NCBI RefSeq assembly: GCF_019511375.1
Contig: NZ_JAEUAO010000001.1
Coordinates: 186,001 to 250,000, forward strand
Direction of reading: 5' to 3'
DNA from: Rhizobium herbae
GTDB lineage: Bacteria > Pseudomonadota > Alphaproteobacteria > Rhizobiales > Rhizobiaceae
DNA: 64,000 bases
Shown here: in pieces, positions 1 through 9,373 of the stretch
Numbering within the stretch: position 1 is the first letter of the stretch
Layout of the letters: each line of letters begins with the position of its first letter
Notes under the pieces: model-generated
What the model saw: the letters and a program-made list of their open reading frames with translations, nothing else
What the model was told of the DNA's origin: nothing
Databases searched by the model: none
Made by a program: the position numbers and the translations under genes

Positions 1-219
1 CGGGATTTTCTCGACCACTTCGGCCTGGAGGAACTGCGCGACCTGCCGGGTCTCGAAGAATTGAAGGGAGCGGGACTGCTCTCCGGCCGCATTCCTTCCA
101 ACTTCCAGGTACCGGTTCCGCTTGGCGATGAGGGACTTGGCGACGAGGAGGATCCGATCACGCAGCTTGATCTGGAGGAGCTTGGCCTTCTGGCGCCGAG
201 CGGTGAGGACGGGGAATGA
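1..219 (+). CDS. scpB: Segregation and condensation protein B, C-terminal part
   Basis: Only the last 72 codons are present, running from the window edge to a TGA at 217-219. The readable peptide opens RDFLDHFGLEELRDLPGLEE, which matches the end of the second winged-helix domain of ScpB: the 'F..HFGL..L.DLP' block is characteristic. A short acidic tail ending SGEDGE follows. ScpB binds ScpA and SMC to make the bacterial condensin that compacts and segregates the chromosome. In rhizobia scpA-scpB lies directly upstream of tatABC, as here, which supports the call. The 5' part lies outside the window, so gene length cannot be judged. Confidence 0.85.
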   Translation, partial: RDFLDHFGLEELRDLPGLEELKGAGLLSGRIPSNFQVPVPLGDEGLGDEEDPITQLDLEELGLLAPSGEDGE

Positions 220-469
220 ACGGCGGGCGTCCTGACGCCGCTTGTCTCCTCCATCGGCCCGTGTGTAGTGGTCGCATTGGCATCCTGCTTCCACCGGCGG
301 CTGCGCTCGATTGATCCGAAAATCTGCGGGACGGGCCTATCTCTGCCGAACTCGCGGTGTAAGCATTGCGTGGCGTGCCGCTTTCCGTTAACGAGCGAGG
401 TACATTGCCGTTTGAAAAAGATGGTCGAGCATCTTAAATCGGGGTTGCAGGTTTCAAGGGAGTAAGGAC

Positions 470-673
470 ATGGGTTCCTTTAGTATCTGGCATTGGCTGA
501 TCGTTCTGGTCGTTGTTCTGCTGTTGTTCGGACGCGGCAAGATTCCGGAACTGATGGGCGACGTTGCCAAGGGCATCAAGAGCTTCAAGAAGGGCATGAC
601 CGAAGACGACACCGCCGCCGACAAGGGTGTCGATGCCAAGACGGTCGAACACAAATCCGACGAAGTCCGCTGA
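470..673 (+). CDS. tatA: Sec-independent protein translocase subunit TatA
   Basis: A 67-residue protein with the TatA plan: a short periplasmic N-terminus (MGSFSIWHW), one hydrophobic helix (about residues 8-20), the hinge FGRGKIPEL, then an amphipathic helix rich in Lys ([14 protein letters not shown]) and an acidic tail. TatA oligomers form the size-variable pore that moves folded twin-arginine substrates across the inner membrane. A purine-rich AAGGGAGTAAGG ribosome site precedes the ATG. It is first of a tatA-tatB-tatC set; tatB begins 72 bp downstream and tatB/tatC overlap. Family assignment is secure; TatA rather than TatE follows from position in the operon. Confidence 0.96.
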   Translation: MGSFSIWHWLIVLVVVLLLFGRGKIPELMGDVAKGIKSFKKGMTEDDTAADKGVDAKTVEHKSDEVR

Positions 674-745
674 TCATGCATTCGGTTCGGGGCCTGGCCG
701 CGAGAGCAGGCCCTGCCGCTTTTCGGTGTTGTGGAGTCCTAGAGA

Positions 746-1375
746 ATGCTTGATGTCGGCTGGACCGAGCTCGTCGTTATCGCCATCGTCCTGATCATCG
801 TGGTTGGTCCGAAGGATTTGCCGCCAATGCTTCGGACGTTCGGCAAGATGATGACGAAGATGCGCGGCATGGCGAATGATTTCCGCCAGCAGTTCGATGA
901 AGCGCTGAAGGAAGCCGACCTCGACGATGTTCGCAGGACGCTGAGCGACGCTCAGAAGCTCAACCCGGCACATAGTCTGCGCGAGGCAATGAATCCGCTT
1001 CGTCAGATGGGCAACGAGATCAAGGCCGACCTGCAGAAAGCGACGACTGTCGAGACGAAGCTGGTTGAACCGGCCGTGGCGCCCGCCGAAGTTCCGGCAG
1101 AAGCAGTCACTCCGCAGGAACAGCCGAAAGCCGAACCTGTCGCCGTCACAGCTGTCGCGACGGCCACGCCGGCGGAACGCGCGGCTGCGGTCGCTGCTCC
1201 CGTTGTCGAGCGAAACGCGACGACTGCTTCCAAGCCGAAAGCAGCGGCAGTCGGGGCCGCGGTGTCTGGACCGGAGAAGGCTGCCACGAAAAAGGCAAAA
1301 GCGGTGAGCGAGAAGAAGCAGCCGGAATCTGCCAAGGCTGCGCCTAAAAAGACGAAGAAAAAAGGTGACGCATGA
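746..1375 (+). CDS. tatB: Sec-independent protein translocase subunit TatB
   Basis: 209 residues. The N-terminus (MLDVGWTELVVIAIVLIIVV) is a single membrane helix, followed by the hinge GPKDLPPMLRTFGKMMTKMR and a long amphipathic helix to about residue 90. This is longer than in TatA, as expected for TatB. The remaining ~110 residues are a low-complexity Ala/Pro/Lys-rich tail ending KKTKKKGDA, common in alphaproteobacterial TatB and probably unstructured. TatB and TatC together form the receptor for twin-arginine signal peptides. The stop overlaps the tatC start by 4 bp (ATGA), indicating translational coupling. Confidence 0.95.
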   Translation: MLDVGWTELVVIAIVLIIVVGPKDLPPMLRTFGKMMTKMRGMANDFRQQFDEALKEADLDDVRRTLSDAQKLNPAHSLREAMNPLRQMGNEIKADLQKATTVETKLVEPAVAPAEVPAEAVTPQEQPKAEPVAVTAVATATPAERAAAVAAPVVERNATTASKPKAAAVGAAVSGPEKAATKKAKAVSEKKQPESAKAAPKKTKKKGDA

Positions 1376-2190
1376 GCGGCGATATTGAAGACAAGCCCCA
1401 GCCGCTGATGGAGCATCTGATCGAGCTGCGCTCGCGGCTTATCTGGGCGGTCGGCGCTCTTTTCGCGGCTTTCCTCGTCTGCTTCTATTTCGCCAAGGGC
1501 CTGTTCGATGTCCTCGTTCAGCCATTCAAGTGGGCGGTTCAGTGGGCGGGGCTTGATCATCGCAACGTTGAGCTGATCTACACGGCGCCACAGGAGTTTT
1601 TCTTCACGCAGATCAAGGTCGCGATGTTCAGCGCGCTCGTGATCTCCTTTCCCGTCATCGCCTCGCAGGTCTACAAGTTCGTCGCTCCCGGCCTCTACAA
1701 AAACGAGCGGGCCGCCTTCCTGCCGTTCTTGATCGCCTCGCCGATCCTCTTTCTGATGGGGGGCGCGCTCGTCTATTTCTTCTTCACGCCGATGGTGATG
1801 TGGTTCTTCCTGGCGATGGAACAGCATGGCGGCGAGGGGCAGGTATCGATCCAGCTTCTGCCGAAGGTTTCGGAATATCTGAGCCTGATCATGTCGCTGA
1901 TCTTCGCCTTCGGCCTGGTGTTCCAACTGCCGGTCATTACGACGCTCCTGGCGCGTGTCGGCTTTGTCACTTCGCAGGGTCTGAAGGACAAGCGCAAATA
2001 CGCGATCGTCATCGCCTTCATTGCGGCGGCAATCTTGACGCCGCCGGATCCGGTTTCCCAGATCGGTCTTGCTCTCCCGGCCATCCTTCTCTACGAGATT
2101 TCGATCTACACGGCCCGACTCGTTGAGCGGCAACGGACACGCGACGCACAAGCACGCGAAGATGCCGAGGCGAGCGAAAACGCCGGCTGA
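1372..2190 (+). CDS. tatC: Sec-independent protein translocase subunit TatC
   Basis: 272 residues, slightly longer than E. coli TatC, with six predicted membrane helices. The N-terminal block QPLMEHLIELRSRLIWAV carries the conserved HLxELRxR motif that contacts the twin-arginine signal peptide. The middle sequence FVAPGLYKNERAAFLPF holds the invariant F.xPGL..xE core of the family. The C-terminal 35 residues are charged (RLVERQRTRDAQAREDAEAS) and cytoplasmic. TatC is the docking subunit of the Tat translocon in the inner membrane. It starts inside the tatB stop codon. Confidence 0.97.
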   Translation: MSGDIEDKPQPLMEHLIELRSRLIWAVGALFAAFLVCFYFAKGLFDVLVQPFKWAVQWAGLDHRNVELIYTAPQEFFFTQIKVAMFSALVISFPVIASQVYKFVAPGLYKNERAAFLPFLIASPILFLMGGALVYFFFTPMVMWFFLAMEQHGGEGQVSIQLLPKVSEYLSLIMSLIFAFGLVFQLPVITTLLARVGFVTSQGLKDKRKYAIVIAFIAAAILTPPDPVSQIGLALPAILLYEISIYTARLVERQRTRDAQAREDAEASENAG

Positions 2191-2260
2191 CACGGGGTTC
2201 GTGTCAGCGCCCGGTGTTCGGGATCCACATTCGACACGACCGATCAGGACCTGAACGAAC

Positions 2261-3544
2261 ATGCTTGATATCAAATGGATTAGGGACAATGCCGAAGCCC
2301 TGGACGCAGCGCTTGAAAAGCGCGGTGTAGAGCCCCTGTCGGCCGCACTGATCGCGCTCGACGAGAAGCGCCGCTCCCTCGTTCAGTCGCTGCAGGACAT
2401 GCAGTCGCGCCGCAATGCCGCTTCCAAGGAGATCGGTGTTGCAATGGCGCAGAAGAACAGCGAGCTTGCCGAAACGCTGAAGGCCGAAGTGGCTGAACTG
2501 AAGACCACCATGCCTGCGCTCGAAGAACAAAGCCGTCAGACCGATGCCGAGCTCGCCGACGCTTTGTCGCGCATACCCAACATTCCGCTCGAAGATGTGC
2601 CGGTCGGCAGCGACGAGCACGGCAATGTCGTCAAGCACAGCCACGGTCTGAAGCCCGGCTGGAATCACAAGCCCAAAGAGCATTTCGAAATCGGCGAGGC
2701 GCTTGGCTGGCTCGATTTCGAAGGTGCAGCCAGGATTGCCGGCTCGCGTTTCACCATCGTCAAGGGTCAACTGGCACGGCTCGAGCGGGCGCTGGGGCAG
2801 TTCATGCTTGATCTGCACACGAGCGAACACGGCTATTTGGAAGTTCAGCCGCCGCTGATGACGCGTGACGAGGCCATGTATGGCACCGGGCAGCTTCCGA
2901 AGTTTGCTGAAGACCTGTTCAAAACGACGGATGGCCGCTGGCTGATCCCGACTGCCGAGGTGCCACTCACCAACATGGTGCGCGAGCAGATCCTCGAAGG
3001 CGATGCGCTGCCGCTGCGATTTACAGCGCTGACGCCCTGCTTCCGCTCGGAAGCGGGTTCGGCTGGCCGCGATACCCGCGGCATGCTGCGCCAGCATCAG
3101 TTCAACAAGGTGGAACTCGTGTCGATCACCGATGCGGATAGCTCGATCGACGAACATGAGCGCATGACCGCCTGTGCCGAGGAGGTGCTGAAGCGTCTTG
3201 GACTGCACTACCGTGTCATGACGCTTTGCACCGGCGACATGGGGTTTGGCGCACGCAAGACCTACGATCTTGAAGTCTGGCTGCCTGGCCAGGATACCTA
3301 TCGCGAAATCTCGTCCTGCTCGGTCTGCGGCGATTTCCAGGCACGGCGCATGAACGCGCGCTACCGCACCAAGGACGACAAGACCCTGAAATTCGTTCAC
3401 ACGCTGAACGGCTCGGGCACGGCTGTCGGTCGCGCACTCATCGCCGTCATCGAAAACTATCTGAATGAAGACGGATCGGTAACCATCCCGAACGTATTGT
3501 TGCCCTATATGGGCGGCCTGACCAAGATTGAAAAGGCCGGTTGA
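2261..3544 (+). CDS. serS: Serine--tRNA ligase
   Basis: 427 residues, the usual length for bacterial SerRS. It starts [10 protein letters not shown], the typical beginning of the long N-terminal coiled-coil tRNA-binding arm (about residues 1-110). The class II catalytic core follows, with motif 2 seen in [20 protein letters not shown] and motif 3 in [19 protein letters not shown] near the C-terminus. The enzyme charges tRNA-Ser and tRNA-Sec-type acceptors with serine in the cytoplasm. It follows tatC by 70 bp and precedes surE by 25 bp, so it may be read from the same transcript. Some conserved core residues such as T-E in VPLTNMV appear slightly varied, which is normal for this lineage. Confidence 0.97.
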   Translation: MLDIKWIRDNAEALDAALEKRGVEPLSAALIALDEKRRSLVQSLQDMQSRRNAASKEIGVAMAQKNSELAETLKAEVAELKTTMPALEEQSRQTDAELADALSRIPNIPLEDVPVGSDEHGNVVKHSHGLKPGWNHKPKEHFEIGEALGWLDFEGAARIAGSRFTIVKGQLARLERALGQFMLDLHTSEHGYLEVQPPLMTRDEAMYGTGQLPKFAEDLFKTTDGRWLIPTAEVPLTNMVREQILEGDALPLRFTALTPCFRSEAGSAGRDTRGMLRQHQFNKVELVSITDADSSIDEHERMTACAEEVLKRLGLHYRVMTLCTGDMGFGARKTYDLEVWLPGQDTYREISSCSVCGDFQARRMNARYRTKDDKTLKFVHTLNGSGTAVGRALIAVIENYLNEDGSVTIPNVLLPYMGGLTKIEKAG

Positions 3545-3569
3545 GCCGCATCCTGCGGCAGGGGTAGAG

Positions 3570-4340
3570 ATGCGAATTCTGCTGACAAACGACGATGGCA
3601 TTCACGCCGAGGGCCTTGCTGTTCTCGAACGGATTGCCCGGACGATTTCTGATGATGTCTGGATCGTTGCGCCGGAAACCGACCAGAGCGGCCTTGCCCA
3701 TTCGCTGACGCTGTCGGAGCCCTTGCGTCTGCGGCAGGTATCGGAAAAGCATTTCGCGCTGCGCGGTACGCCGACCGACTGCGTCATCATGGCGGTGCGC
3801 AAGGTGCTGGATTTCAAACCGGACCTCGTCCTCTCGGGCGTCAACGTCGGCGCCAACATGGCCGATGACGTCACCTATTCCGGCACGATTGCCGGCGCCA
3901 TCGAGGGCACGATGCAGGGCATCCGATCCTTTGCCCTCAGCCAGGCCTATCGGCATGCGGACGGCGGGAACGTCCCGTGGGATGTCGTCGAGACCCATGC
4001 GCCCGATCTTCTGCGCAAGCTGATGCTGGTTGACCTGCCTGATGGGACATTCCTCAACCTCAATTTCCCGAACTGCGCACCGGGCGCCGTTGCCGGTACC
4101 GAGGTCACCTCCCAGGGCAAGCTCGATTTTGGCCTGACGATCGACGAGCGCACCGATGGCCGCGGGCATCCTTATTTCTGGCTCCGATTCGGTGAGCGCT
4201 TTGGCGATTTCCGGGCGGGAACCGACATTCACGCGCTGCGCGAACACCAGATTTCCGTGACGCCACTGAAGCTCGACCTGACGGATTATACGGTGCAGGA
4301 CCGCGTTGCGCGCGCGTTGCTCGGCGGAGACGCCGATTGA
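3570..4340 (+). CDS. surE: 5'/3'-nucleotidase SurE
   Basis: 256 residues from the ATG at 3570, which I chose because [16 protein letters not shown] is the invariant SurE start; an upstream in-frame ATG at 3528 lies inside serS. The N-terminal NDDG supplies the metal-binding aspartates. The second signature [20 protein letters not shown] (around residue 90) provides the catalytic Asn/Ser. SurE removes phosphate from nucleoside monophosphates and some polyphosphates in stationary phase. Its TGA overlaps the TTG start of the downstream pcm homologue, giving the widespread surE-pcm pair. Confidence 0.96.
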   Translation: MRILLTNDDGIHAEGLAVLERIARTISDDVWIVAPETDQSGLAHSLTLSEPLRLRQVSEKHFALRGTPTDCVIMAVRKVLDFKPDLVLSGVNVGANMADDVTYSGTIAGAIEGTMQGIRSFALSQAYRHADGGNVPWDVVETHAPDLLRKLMLVDLPDGTFLNLNFPNCAPGAVAGTEVTSQGKLDFGLTIDERTDGRGHPYFWLRFGERFGDFRAGTDIHALREHQISVTPLKLDLTDYTVQDRVARALLGGDAD

Positions 4341-4990
4341 GCCCGCGCGCCGTCGAACAGGAAGGGTTTGCCGCTCTTTTGCTGCGCCTGCGTGCGGAAG
4401 GTATTTCCAGCAAGGAACTGCTCAATGCCGTCGAGCAGACGCCGCGCACGCTGTTTACGCCTCCCCAATTTCAGGACAACGCCTATTCGTCGCGACTCGT
4501 GCCGCTCGATTGCGGTTCCTTCATGGAAGGTTTCGATTTCACCGTACGTCTTCTACATCATCTCAGCCTCAAGCCCGGACAACGCATCCTCGAGGTTGGT
4601 ACCGGTAGCGGCTTTACCGCCGGCGTGATGGGCCGCATCGCCGAGCGCGTGCTGACGATCGACCGCTACAAGACGCTCGTGACCGGTGCCCAGAAGAACT
4701 TGGAGAAGGCGGGTATCCGCAATGTCGTCGTTCGTCACGCCGATGGCAGCATAGGGCCCGCGGGGGAAGGGACGTTCGATCGCATTCTGGTCACCGCGGC
4801 GTTCTCCAGTCTGCCGCGCGTTTTTTCCGATCACCTCGTTTCCGGTGGCGTTCTCATTGTGCCGATCATGATGAGCGAGACCGAATGCCGGATCGTCCGG
4901 CTCACGCGCACCGGCAGCCGTTTCGACCGCGAGGACCTGTTCGAAGCGCCTTACCTTCCCATCGTTCCGCAACTCGCCTCGTTTCTCTAG
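4337..4990 (+). CDS. pcm: Protein-L-isoaspartate O-methyltransferase family protein
   Basis: 217 residues from a TTG codon that overlaps the surE stop (TTGA). The SAM-binding glycine loop is clear ([16 protein letters not shown], about residues 84-99), followed by the D-R motif LTIDRY and the later [13 protein letters not shown]. Position after surE and overall sequence indicate the PCMT family, which methylates isoaspartyl residues in damaged proteins. However, the canonical GQTISQP-type substrate loop is replaced by [19 protein letters not shown], so the substrate Ser/Pro motif is not seen. It may be a lineage-specific PCMT subfamily with altered substrate; repair activity is not certain. 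Confidence 0.85.
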   Translation: MSPRAVEQEGFAALLLRLRAEGISSKELLNAVEQTPRTLFTPPQFQDNAYSSRLVPLDCGSFMEGFDFTVRLLHHLSLKPGQRILEVGTGSGFTAGVMGRIAERVLTIDRYKTLVTGAQKNLEKAGIRNVVVRHADGSIGPAGEGTFDRILVTAAFSSLPRVFSDHLVSGGVLIVPIMMSETECRIVRLTRTGSRFDREDLFEAPYLPIVPQLASFL

Positions 4991-4995
4991 GCGCG

Positions 4996-5728
4996 ATGCC
5001 GGACGAGATTTACACAGACCGCACGCTTGTCGCGCTCTACGACAGTCTCAACCCTGCCGGGGCGGATACTGACTTCTACTGCCGGCTGGCGAAAGAGCCC
5101 TGCCGTGTGCTTTGATCTTGGTTGCGGCACGGGGCTTTTGACCGTCAGGCTTGCCGCGCTTGGGCATCACGTGACCGGTGCCGATCCGGCTCCGGCCATG
5201 CTGGATATCGCGCGCCGGCGTCCGGGCGGCGAGACAGTGCGTTGGATAAATGGCGATATCTATGCGGTTGGATCTGAGGAACGCTTCGATCTGGTGCTCA
5301 TGACGGGCCATGTTTTTCAGGTGTTTCTCGATGACGACCAGGTTCTGGCGGTCGTCTCTTCCGTGCGGCGGCATCTTGAAAACGGTGGTCGCCTCGTGTT
5401 CGAAAGCCGCAACCCGCTCGCACGCGCCTGGGAACGCTGGACGCCGGACCATTCCTTCAGGACGATCGCACATCCGAGATTGGGCACGGTCGAAACCTGG
5501 CATGAAGTTATCGACGTGCGGGCCGGACAGGTGAGCTTTCGAACCTATACCCGCATCGGCGGCCGGAATGAGCGCGCTATCTCACAGAGCACCTTGGCAT
5601 TTCGCAGCCACGCGGAGATTCGGCGTCTTCTCCATAAGGCAGGCTTCGTGGATGTCTCCTTGCTGGGCGGATGGGACGGCCTGCTGTTCAGCGCAGGAAG
5701 CAGCGAAATCATCGCGATCGCACGCTGA
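4996..5728 (+). pseudogene. Class I SAM-dependent methyltransferase, frameshifted
   Basis: The gene is split between two frames. The first frame starts at ATG 4996 (MPDEIYTDRTLVALYDSLNP) and ends at a TGA at 5113-5115 just after the residues PCRVL. The second frame carries the rest, from DLGCGTGLLTVRLAALG (SAM motif I) to a stop at 5728, about 205 residues. Reading CTT (5110-5112), skipping T5113 and continuing GAT CTT GGT restores the expected family sequence CRVLDLGCGTG. One extra T in a TTT run therefore separates the halves. It is either an indel-inactivated gene, a sequencing error, or a +1 programmed frameshift (CTT TGA is the prfB slippery site). It lies 5 bp after pcm. The substrate is unknown. 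Confidence 0.8.
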
Positions 5729-5959
5729 TTCCACCATTTGCTGTTGCGTTGCAGCATGCTGCACAGGCCCGCTTGTCGCGGCAGCCGGAATTATTATCGC
5801 ACAATCAATTGGTTAAGTTTTCGTTAATCGTGGTCAGCCTGGCGCAAGTTTCTGAGCCTAACCGAAAGCTGCGTACAAAAGTCATACCTTTGAGCTGACC
5901 TCGGACTTGATGGGTGTTTGTCAGTTCCATTTCAGGCGTCCCAACGCAGGAGACGGCAG

Positions 5960-6616
5960 ATGCAGATCGCGAACAGATTAGGCTCGACGGGTACTGGCGA
6001 CGGCCTGAGCAACCTTGCAGGCCGCGCCGCGGCGCAGGTCACTTCGGGCAGCCGCGAAGAGGGCAATGCAGCCGTCTCGCCGGCCGGCGGCTACGACCCA
6101 TCCTCGCGTGTTTCCTTGTCGATAGAGGCACTGCTGTTTCTCGGTCGCACGAAGCGCGTGCAGGAAAAATACCCGGCACTGACGGCTGAGGAATGGGGCA
6201 ACAAGCTGTCCCCGCAGCTCGCCGCCCGCGAGTATCAGGCCTTCGGGAAATACGGCGAGACCGGCGACTACAAAGCCTACTACCGTGCATTCATCGAGTA
6301 CTACGACAACCTTCGCCCGGAGGATCAGAACAGCCTGCGCTATTTCGGCACGCGCGAGGCGGCGCTCGCCGGAGCGCGGTCAGTGGAGTATAGCGACGAC
6401 AGCGGCGGCGAGGGTGGCGCAGCCTTTCAAACCCTCGTCAGCGTCCTGCTCGACACCGACAAGCCTCAATCCGAGTTCTCAACCTTAGAGGATGCGGGCG
6501 GCATGATCACCGGAGACATGTTCGGCTGGGATAGCGGCGCGATCAGCTACGAGGATGTCTCCCAGACGCGCGGCGCTCTCTCCGAGGTCGAGAGGCTCTA
6601 CCAGGAAAACTTCTGA
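5960..6616 (+). CDS. Conserved hypothetical protein, soluble, acidic
   Basis: 218 residues. I chose ATG 5960 (MQIANRLGST) because a good ribosome site, CAGGAGA at 5947-5953, sits 6-7 bp before it; an in-frame start at 5918 lacks one. No signal peptide or membrane helix is seen. The first ~45 residues are Gly/Ala/Ser-rich and probably disordered. A folded part follows with RVSLSIEALLFLGRTKRVQEKY, Tyr-rich helices (AYYRAFIEYYDNLRPEDQ) and an acidic C-terminus ending SEVERLYQENF. I do not recognise the family. It stands alone between the methyltransferase remnant and the LysM lipoprotein, with ~230 bp of apparently non-coding sequence on each side. Confidence 0.7.
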   Translation: MQIANRLGSTGTGDGLSNLAGRAAAQVTSGSREEGNAAVSPAGGYDPSSRVSLSIEALLFLGRTKRVQEKYPALTAEEWGNKLSPQLAAREYQAFGKYGETGDYKAYYRAFIEYYDNLRPEDQNSLRYFGTREAALAGARSVEYSDDSGGEGGAAFQTLVSVLLDTDKPQSEFSTLEDAGGMITGDMFGWDSGAISYEDVSQTRGALSEVERLYQENF

Positions 6617-6892
6617 ACCTTAAGCCCGAGCATTGCGCGTCGATGGTCGTGAAAAATACGCAATCCCGTCTGACGACTGGAAAGAAGCCGGTATGAGCGG
6701 TCACCACGCCACGGTCGATTCACGCGGTCCACCGGTTCGATTTGCCGCCGGCACCGCCATCGTCGGTGTTGTCGCCAATCATGGTTATCAATTCATCAAA
6801 AACTATTGCCCCGGCCGCCGGTTTTAACCGCGCGGTAACTCTAATGCGCTTTAATCACCCTACACTGAGTTGTGTTCCAAGTGGGTAGCGTC

Positions 6893-8437
6893 ATGCGTAT
6901 GAGAGTTTCGTCGAGTGCAGGAAAGTCCGTCGTCCGTCTTGTTGCGGCGGTGTTGCTGGCAGGCGCCGCAACAGGTTGCAGTTCTGATGCAACCCGCTTT
7001 GGAGGACTCTTCTCCAAGTCAGATAATTTTACGACGAACTCGATCGCGGGCAGCAATGTCCCGATCCCGCGCAGTGATGTCCAGGGAGGCGGCATGGCGG
7101 TTGTACCGGCGGCCGCAGGCGACAGTCGCGATCAGGCCACGAGCCAGCCGTTCCCCGATCCGGTCAATACCGCAACGACGCCGGTTTCCCGTGCACGGGA
7201 AGCGTCGACGCCGATCAACGTCCAGCGTGTCGCACTTGCTGATCCGGCTGCGAAGGCGCGCGATACCTCGCTGACGCAACCTTTCCCCGCTGCTCGCGAA
7301 ACGGCGAAGGCCGAGCAGAAGATTAAGGCCGATCCGATCTCCACCGGTACGACGAAGGGCGGTTGGTCGACGGCGAATGCTCCGGCAGTGCTTCTGCGGC
7401 AAGGCGATAGCGTCGCGACATTGTCCAAGCGTTTTGGTGTTCCCGAAAAGGAAATCCTCAAGGCAAACGGTCTGAAGTCCGGTGCCGACGCAGAGCCCGG
7501 CCAGCGCATCCTTATCCCGACCTTCGGCGTTGCCGGAAGTGCGGCAAAGGCGGCTGCTTCCGATGCCGCCGCGAGCCTCGATGTCGACAAGCAGAAGAAA
7601 ATCCCGCTGCAGCCGGACAATCGTGATGTCGCAATCCTGCCCGGCCAGTCTCAGTCCCGCGAAAAGGGCACGACCCGTACTGACATGGCAGCCGGCAAGC
7701 AGCCGGTTGCCGGCGAAGGCGGCAAGGGCGGAACCTATACCGTCAAGGCGGGCGATTCCCTGAACAGGATCGCCAAGGCGAACGGCGTTTCCGTCGAGGA
7801 ACTGCGCAAGGCGAATGGCTTGACGACCGCGGCGATCCGCATCGGCCAGACCTTGAAGGTTCCGGGCGCCGACACATCGGCTCCGGACCAGGTGGTTACC
7901 GCCTCGGTCCCCGGCAAGACGGTTGATGCCAAGGCGGAGACCAAGCTTGCCAAGACCGAAGAGGCAAAGCCCGCGCAGTATACGCCGCCGGTCGCCAAGG
8001 AATCGGTCACCGAAGTCGCCTCGAAGGATGACGGCTCGGAAGCCTCGCCGAAGGGAACGGGGATCAGCAAGTACCGCTGGCCGGTTCGTGGACAGGTCAT
8101 CGCCGGATATGGCGCCAACGTCGAGGGCAACCGCAACGACGGCATCAACATCTCGGTACCGGAAGGCACCCCGATCAAGGCGGCGGAAAACGGCGTGGTC
8201 ATCTACTCCGGCAGCAGCCTAAAGGAACTCGGAAACGCCGTTCTGGTGCGCCACGACGACGGCACTGTCACCGTTTATGGCAATGCATCGGAGCTGAAGG
8301 TGCAGCGCGGTCAGAAGATTCAGCGCGGCCAGACGCTGGCGGCGTCCGGCATGAGCGGCACGGCAACGCAGCCGCAGGTGCACTTCGAGGTGCGCAAGAA
8401 CGCCAGCGCCGTCAACCCGGCAACCTTCCTGGAATAG
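6893..8437 (+). CDS. LysM/LytM (M23-like) lipoprotein, NlpD/DipM-type amidase activator
   Basis: 514 residues from ATG 6893; a GTG 7 codons upstream is also in frame. A lipoprotein signal ends LLAGAATGC, with Cys at about residue 29. Two LysM peptidoglycan-binding repeats follow (about 166-209 and 281-324), then a C-terminal LytM/peptidase M23 domain (about 393-513). The zinc-ligand positions are degenerate. The first His and Asp of HxGxD are Asn (NDGIN), the His of the Y-x-H motif is Asn (VYGNAS), and the first His of HxH is Gln (PQVHFE). This pattern is typical of catalytically dead LytM factors such as EnvC, NlpD and DipM that activate cell-division amidases. The surE-pcm-nlpD order seen in enterobacteria is retained, apart from two intervening genes. 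Confidence 0.88.
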   Translation: MRMRVSSSAGKSVVRLVAAVLLAGAATGCSSDATRFGGLFSKSDNFTTNSIAGSNVPIPRSDVQGGGMAVVPAAAGDSRDQATSQPFPDPVNTATTPVSRAREASTPINVQRVALADPAAKARDTSLTQPFPAARETAKAEQKIKADPISTGTTKGGWSTANAPAVLLRQGDSVATLSKRFGVPEKEILKANGLKSGADAEPGQRILIPTFGVAGSAAKAAASDAAASLDVDKQKKIPLQPDNRDVAILPGQSQSREKGTTRTDMAAGKQPVAGEGGKGGTYTVKAGDSLNRIAKANGVSVEELRKANGLTTAAIRIGQTLKVPGADTSAPDQVVTASVPGKTVDAKAETKLAKTEEAKPAQYTPPVAKESVTEVASKDDGSEASPKGTGISKYRWPVRGQVIAGYGANVEGNRNDGINISVPEGTPIKAAENGVVIYSGSSLKELGNAVLVRHDDGTVTVYGNASELKVQRGQKIQRGQTLAASGMSGTATQPQVHFEVRKNASAVNPATFLE

Positions 8438-8462
8438 CCAGGCTTGTTGCCAGCTCGTCATC

Positions 8463-8497
8463 AAAAGAAAAGCCCCGCAACGGGGCTTTTCTTTTTT
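8463..8497. terminator. Bidirectional Rho-independent terminator
   Basis: Perfect hairpin with stem AAAGCCCCG and loop CAA, followed by a run of T on the plus strand and mirrored by AAAAGAAAA on the other side. It lies between two convergent genes, the LysM lipoprotein and the DUF815 ATPase, and can serve both. Confidence 0.9.
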
Positions 8498-8500
8498 GTG

Positions 8501-9373
8501 TCAAACCAGGTCGATCTTCTTCTTCAAGCGGCCGGCCAGATCCTGGATGAACTGCCAGGCAACGCGGCCGGAGCGGGCGCCGCGCGTGGTGCTCCACTCC
8601 AGCGCCTCGGCATGCAGCTGCGCAGCATCGCTTTGAAGACCGAAATACGTTGCGTAGCTGTCGATCATCGCCAGATAGTCTTCCTGGCTGCATTTGTAGA
8701 AGCCGAGCCAAAGTCCGAAGCGATCGGACAAGGAAACCTTCTCCTCGACCGCCTCTGAGGGGTTGATCGCCGTAGACTGCTCGTTTTCCATCATATGGCG
8801 TGGAAGCAGATGGCGGCGATTGGACGTTGCGTAGAGCAGGACGTTGGCTGGGCGGCCCTCGATGCCACCGTCCAGCACCGCTTTCAAAGATTTGTAGGAC
8901 GTGTCGTCATGGTCGAAGGACAGGTCGTCGCAAAATACGATGACCGGCACTGGCGCTGATTTGAGGATCTCCATCAAGACCGGCAGCGTCGAAATGTCTT
9001 CGCGATGCACCTCCACCAGTTTCAGGCGAATACCGGAATCCCGCGCCACGCTTGCATGAACCGCCTTGACGAGCGACGACTTGCCCATGCCGCGGGCGCC
9101 CCACAGCAAGACGTTGTTTGCCGGAAACCCTTCGGCAAATCTCAGGGTGTTGTCGAACAGAATATCGCGGACATGATCGACGCCGCGGATCAGCGTGAGA
9201 TCGACCCGGTTCGGCTTGCTGACGGGCTGGAGATGCAGCCGTTGCGGGACCCAGACGAAACATTCCGCTGCGCCCCATTCATTGACGGCAGGGGCGGGGC
9301 CGGCAATCCGCTCGATGGCCGCCGAGACCTTTTGCATTTCGGTGATCAGAAGGTCGATTTTCGTATCCTGCAT
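8501..9373 (-). CDS. ATP-binding protein of the DUF815 AAA family
   Basis: 290 residues starting MQDTKIDLLITEMQKV at 9373; a GGAGG ribosome site lies 8 bp upstream, and the longer open frame to 9577 lacks one. The Walker A motif is WGARGMGKSSLVKA and the Walker B region is VIVFCDDLSFDHDD, followed by the sensor-type YATSNRRHLLPRHM. These blocks define the DUF815 subgroup of AAA+ ATPases, found in most alphaproteobacteria. Its role is not firmly known; relatives are annotated as predicted ATPases. It converges on the LysM lipoprotein and diverges from yajC with a 243-bp gap that must hold both promoters. Confidence 0.9.
   Translation of the reverse strand: MQDTKIDLLITEMQKVSAAIERIAGPAPAVNEWGAAECFVWVPQRLHLQPVSKPNRVDLTLIRGVDHVRDILFDNTLRFAEGFPANNVLLWGARGMGKSSLVKAVHASVARDSGIRLKLVEVHREDISTLPVLMEILKSAPVPVIVFCDDLSFDHDDTSYKSLKAVLDGGIEGRPANVLLYATSNRRHLLPRHMMENEQSTAINPSEAVEEKVSLSDRFGLWLGFYKCSQEDYLAMIDSYATYFGLQSDAAQLHAEALEWSTTRGARSGRVAWQFIQDLAGRLKKKIDLV

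Noticed and set aside
268..465. 65-codon frame upstream of tatA
   Set aside because: No ribosome site, unusual Cys/Arg content and no similarity; likely non-coding promoter sequence.
1003..2289. 428-codon minus-strand frame opposite tatB/tatC
   Set aside because: Antisense of secure Tat genes; no domain or ribosome site.
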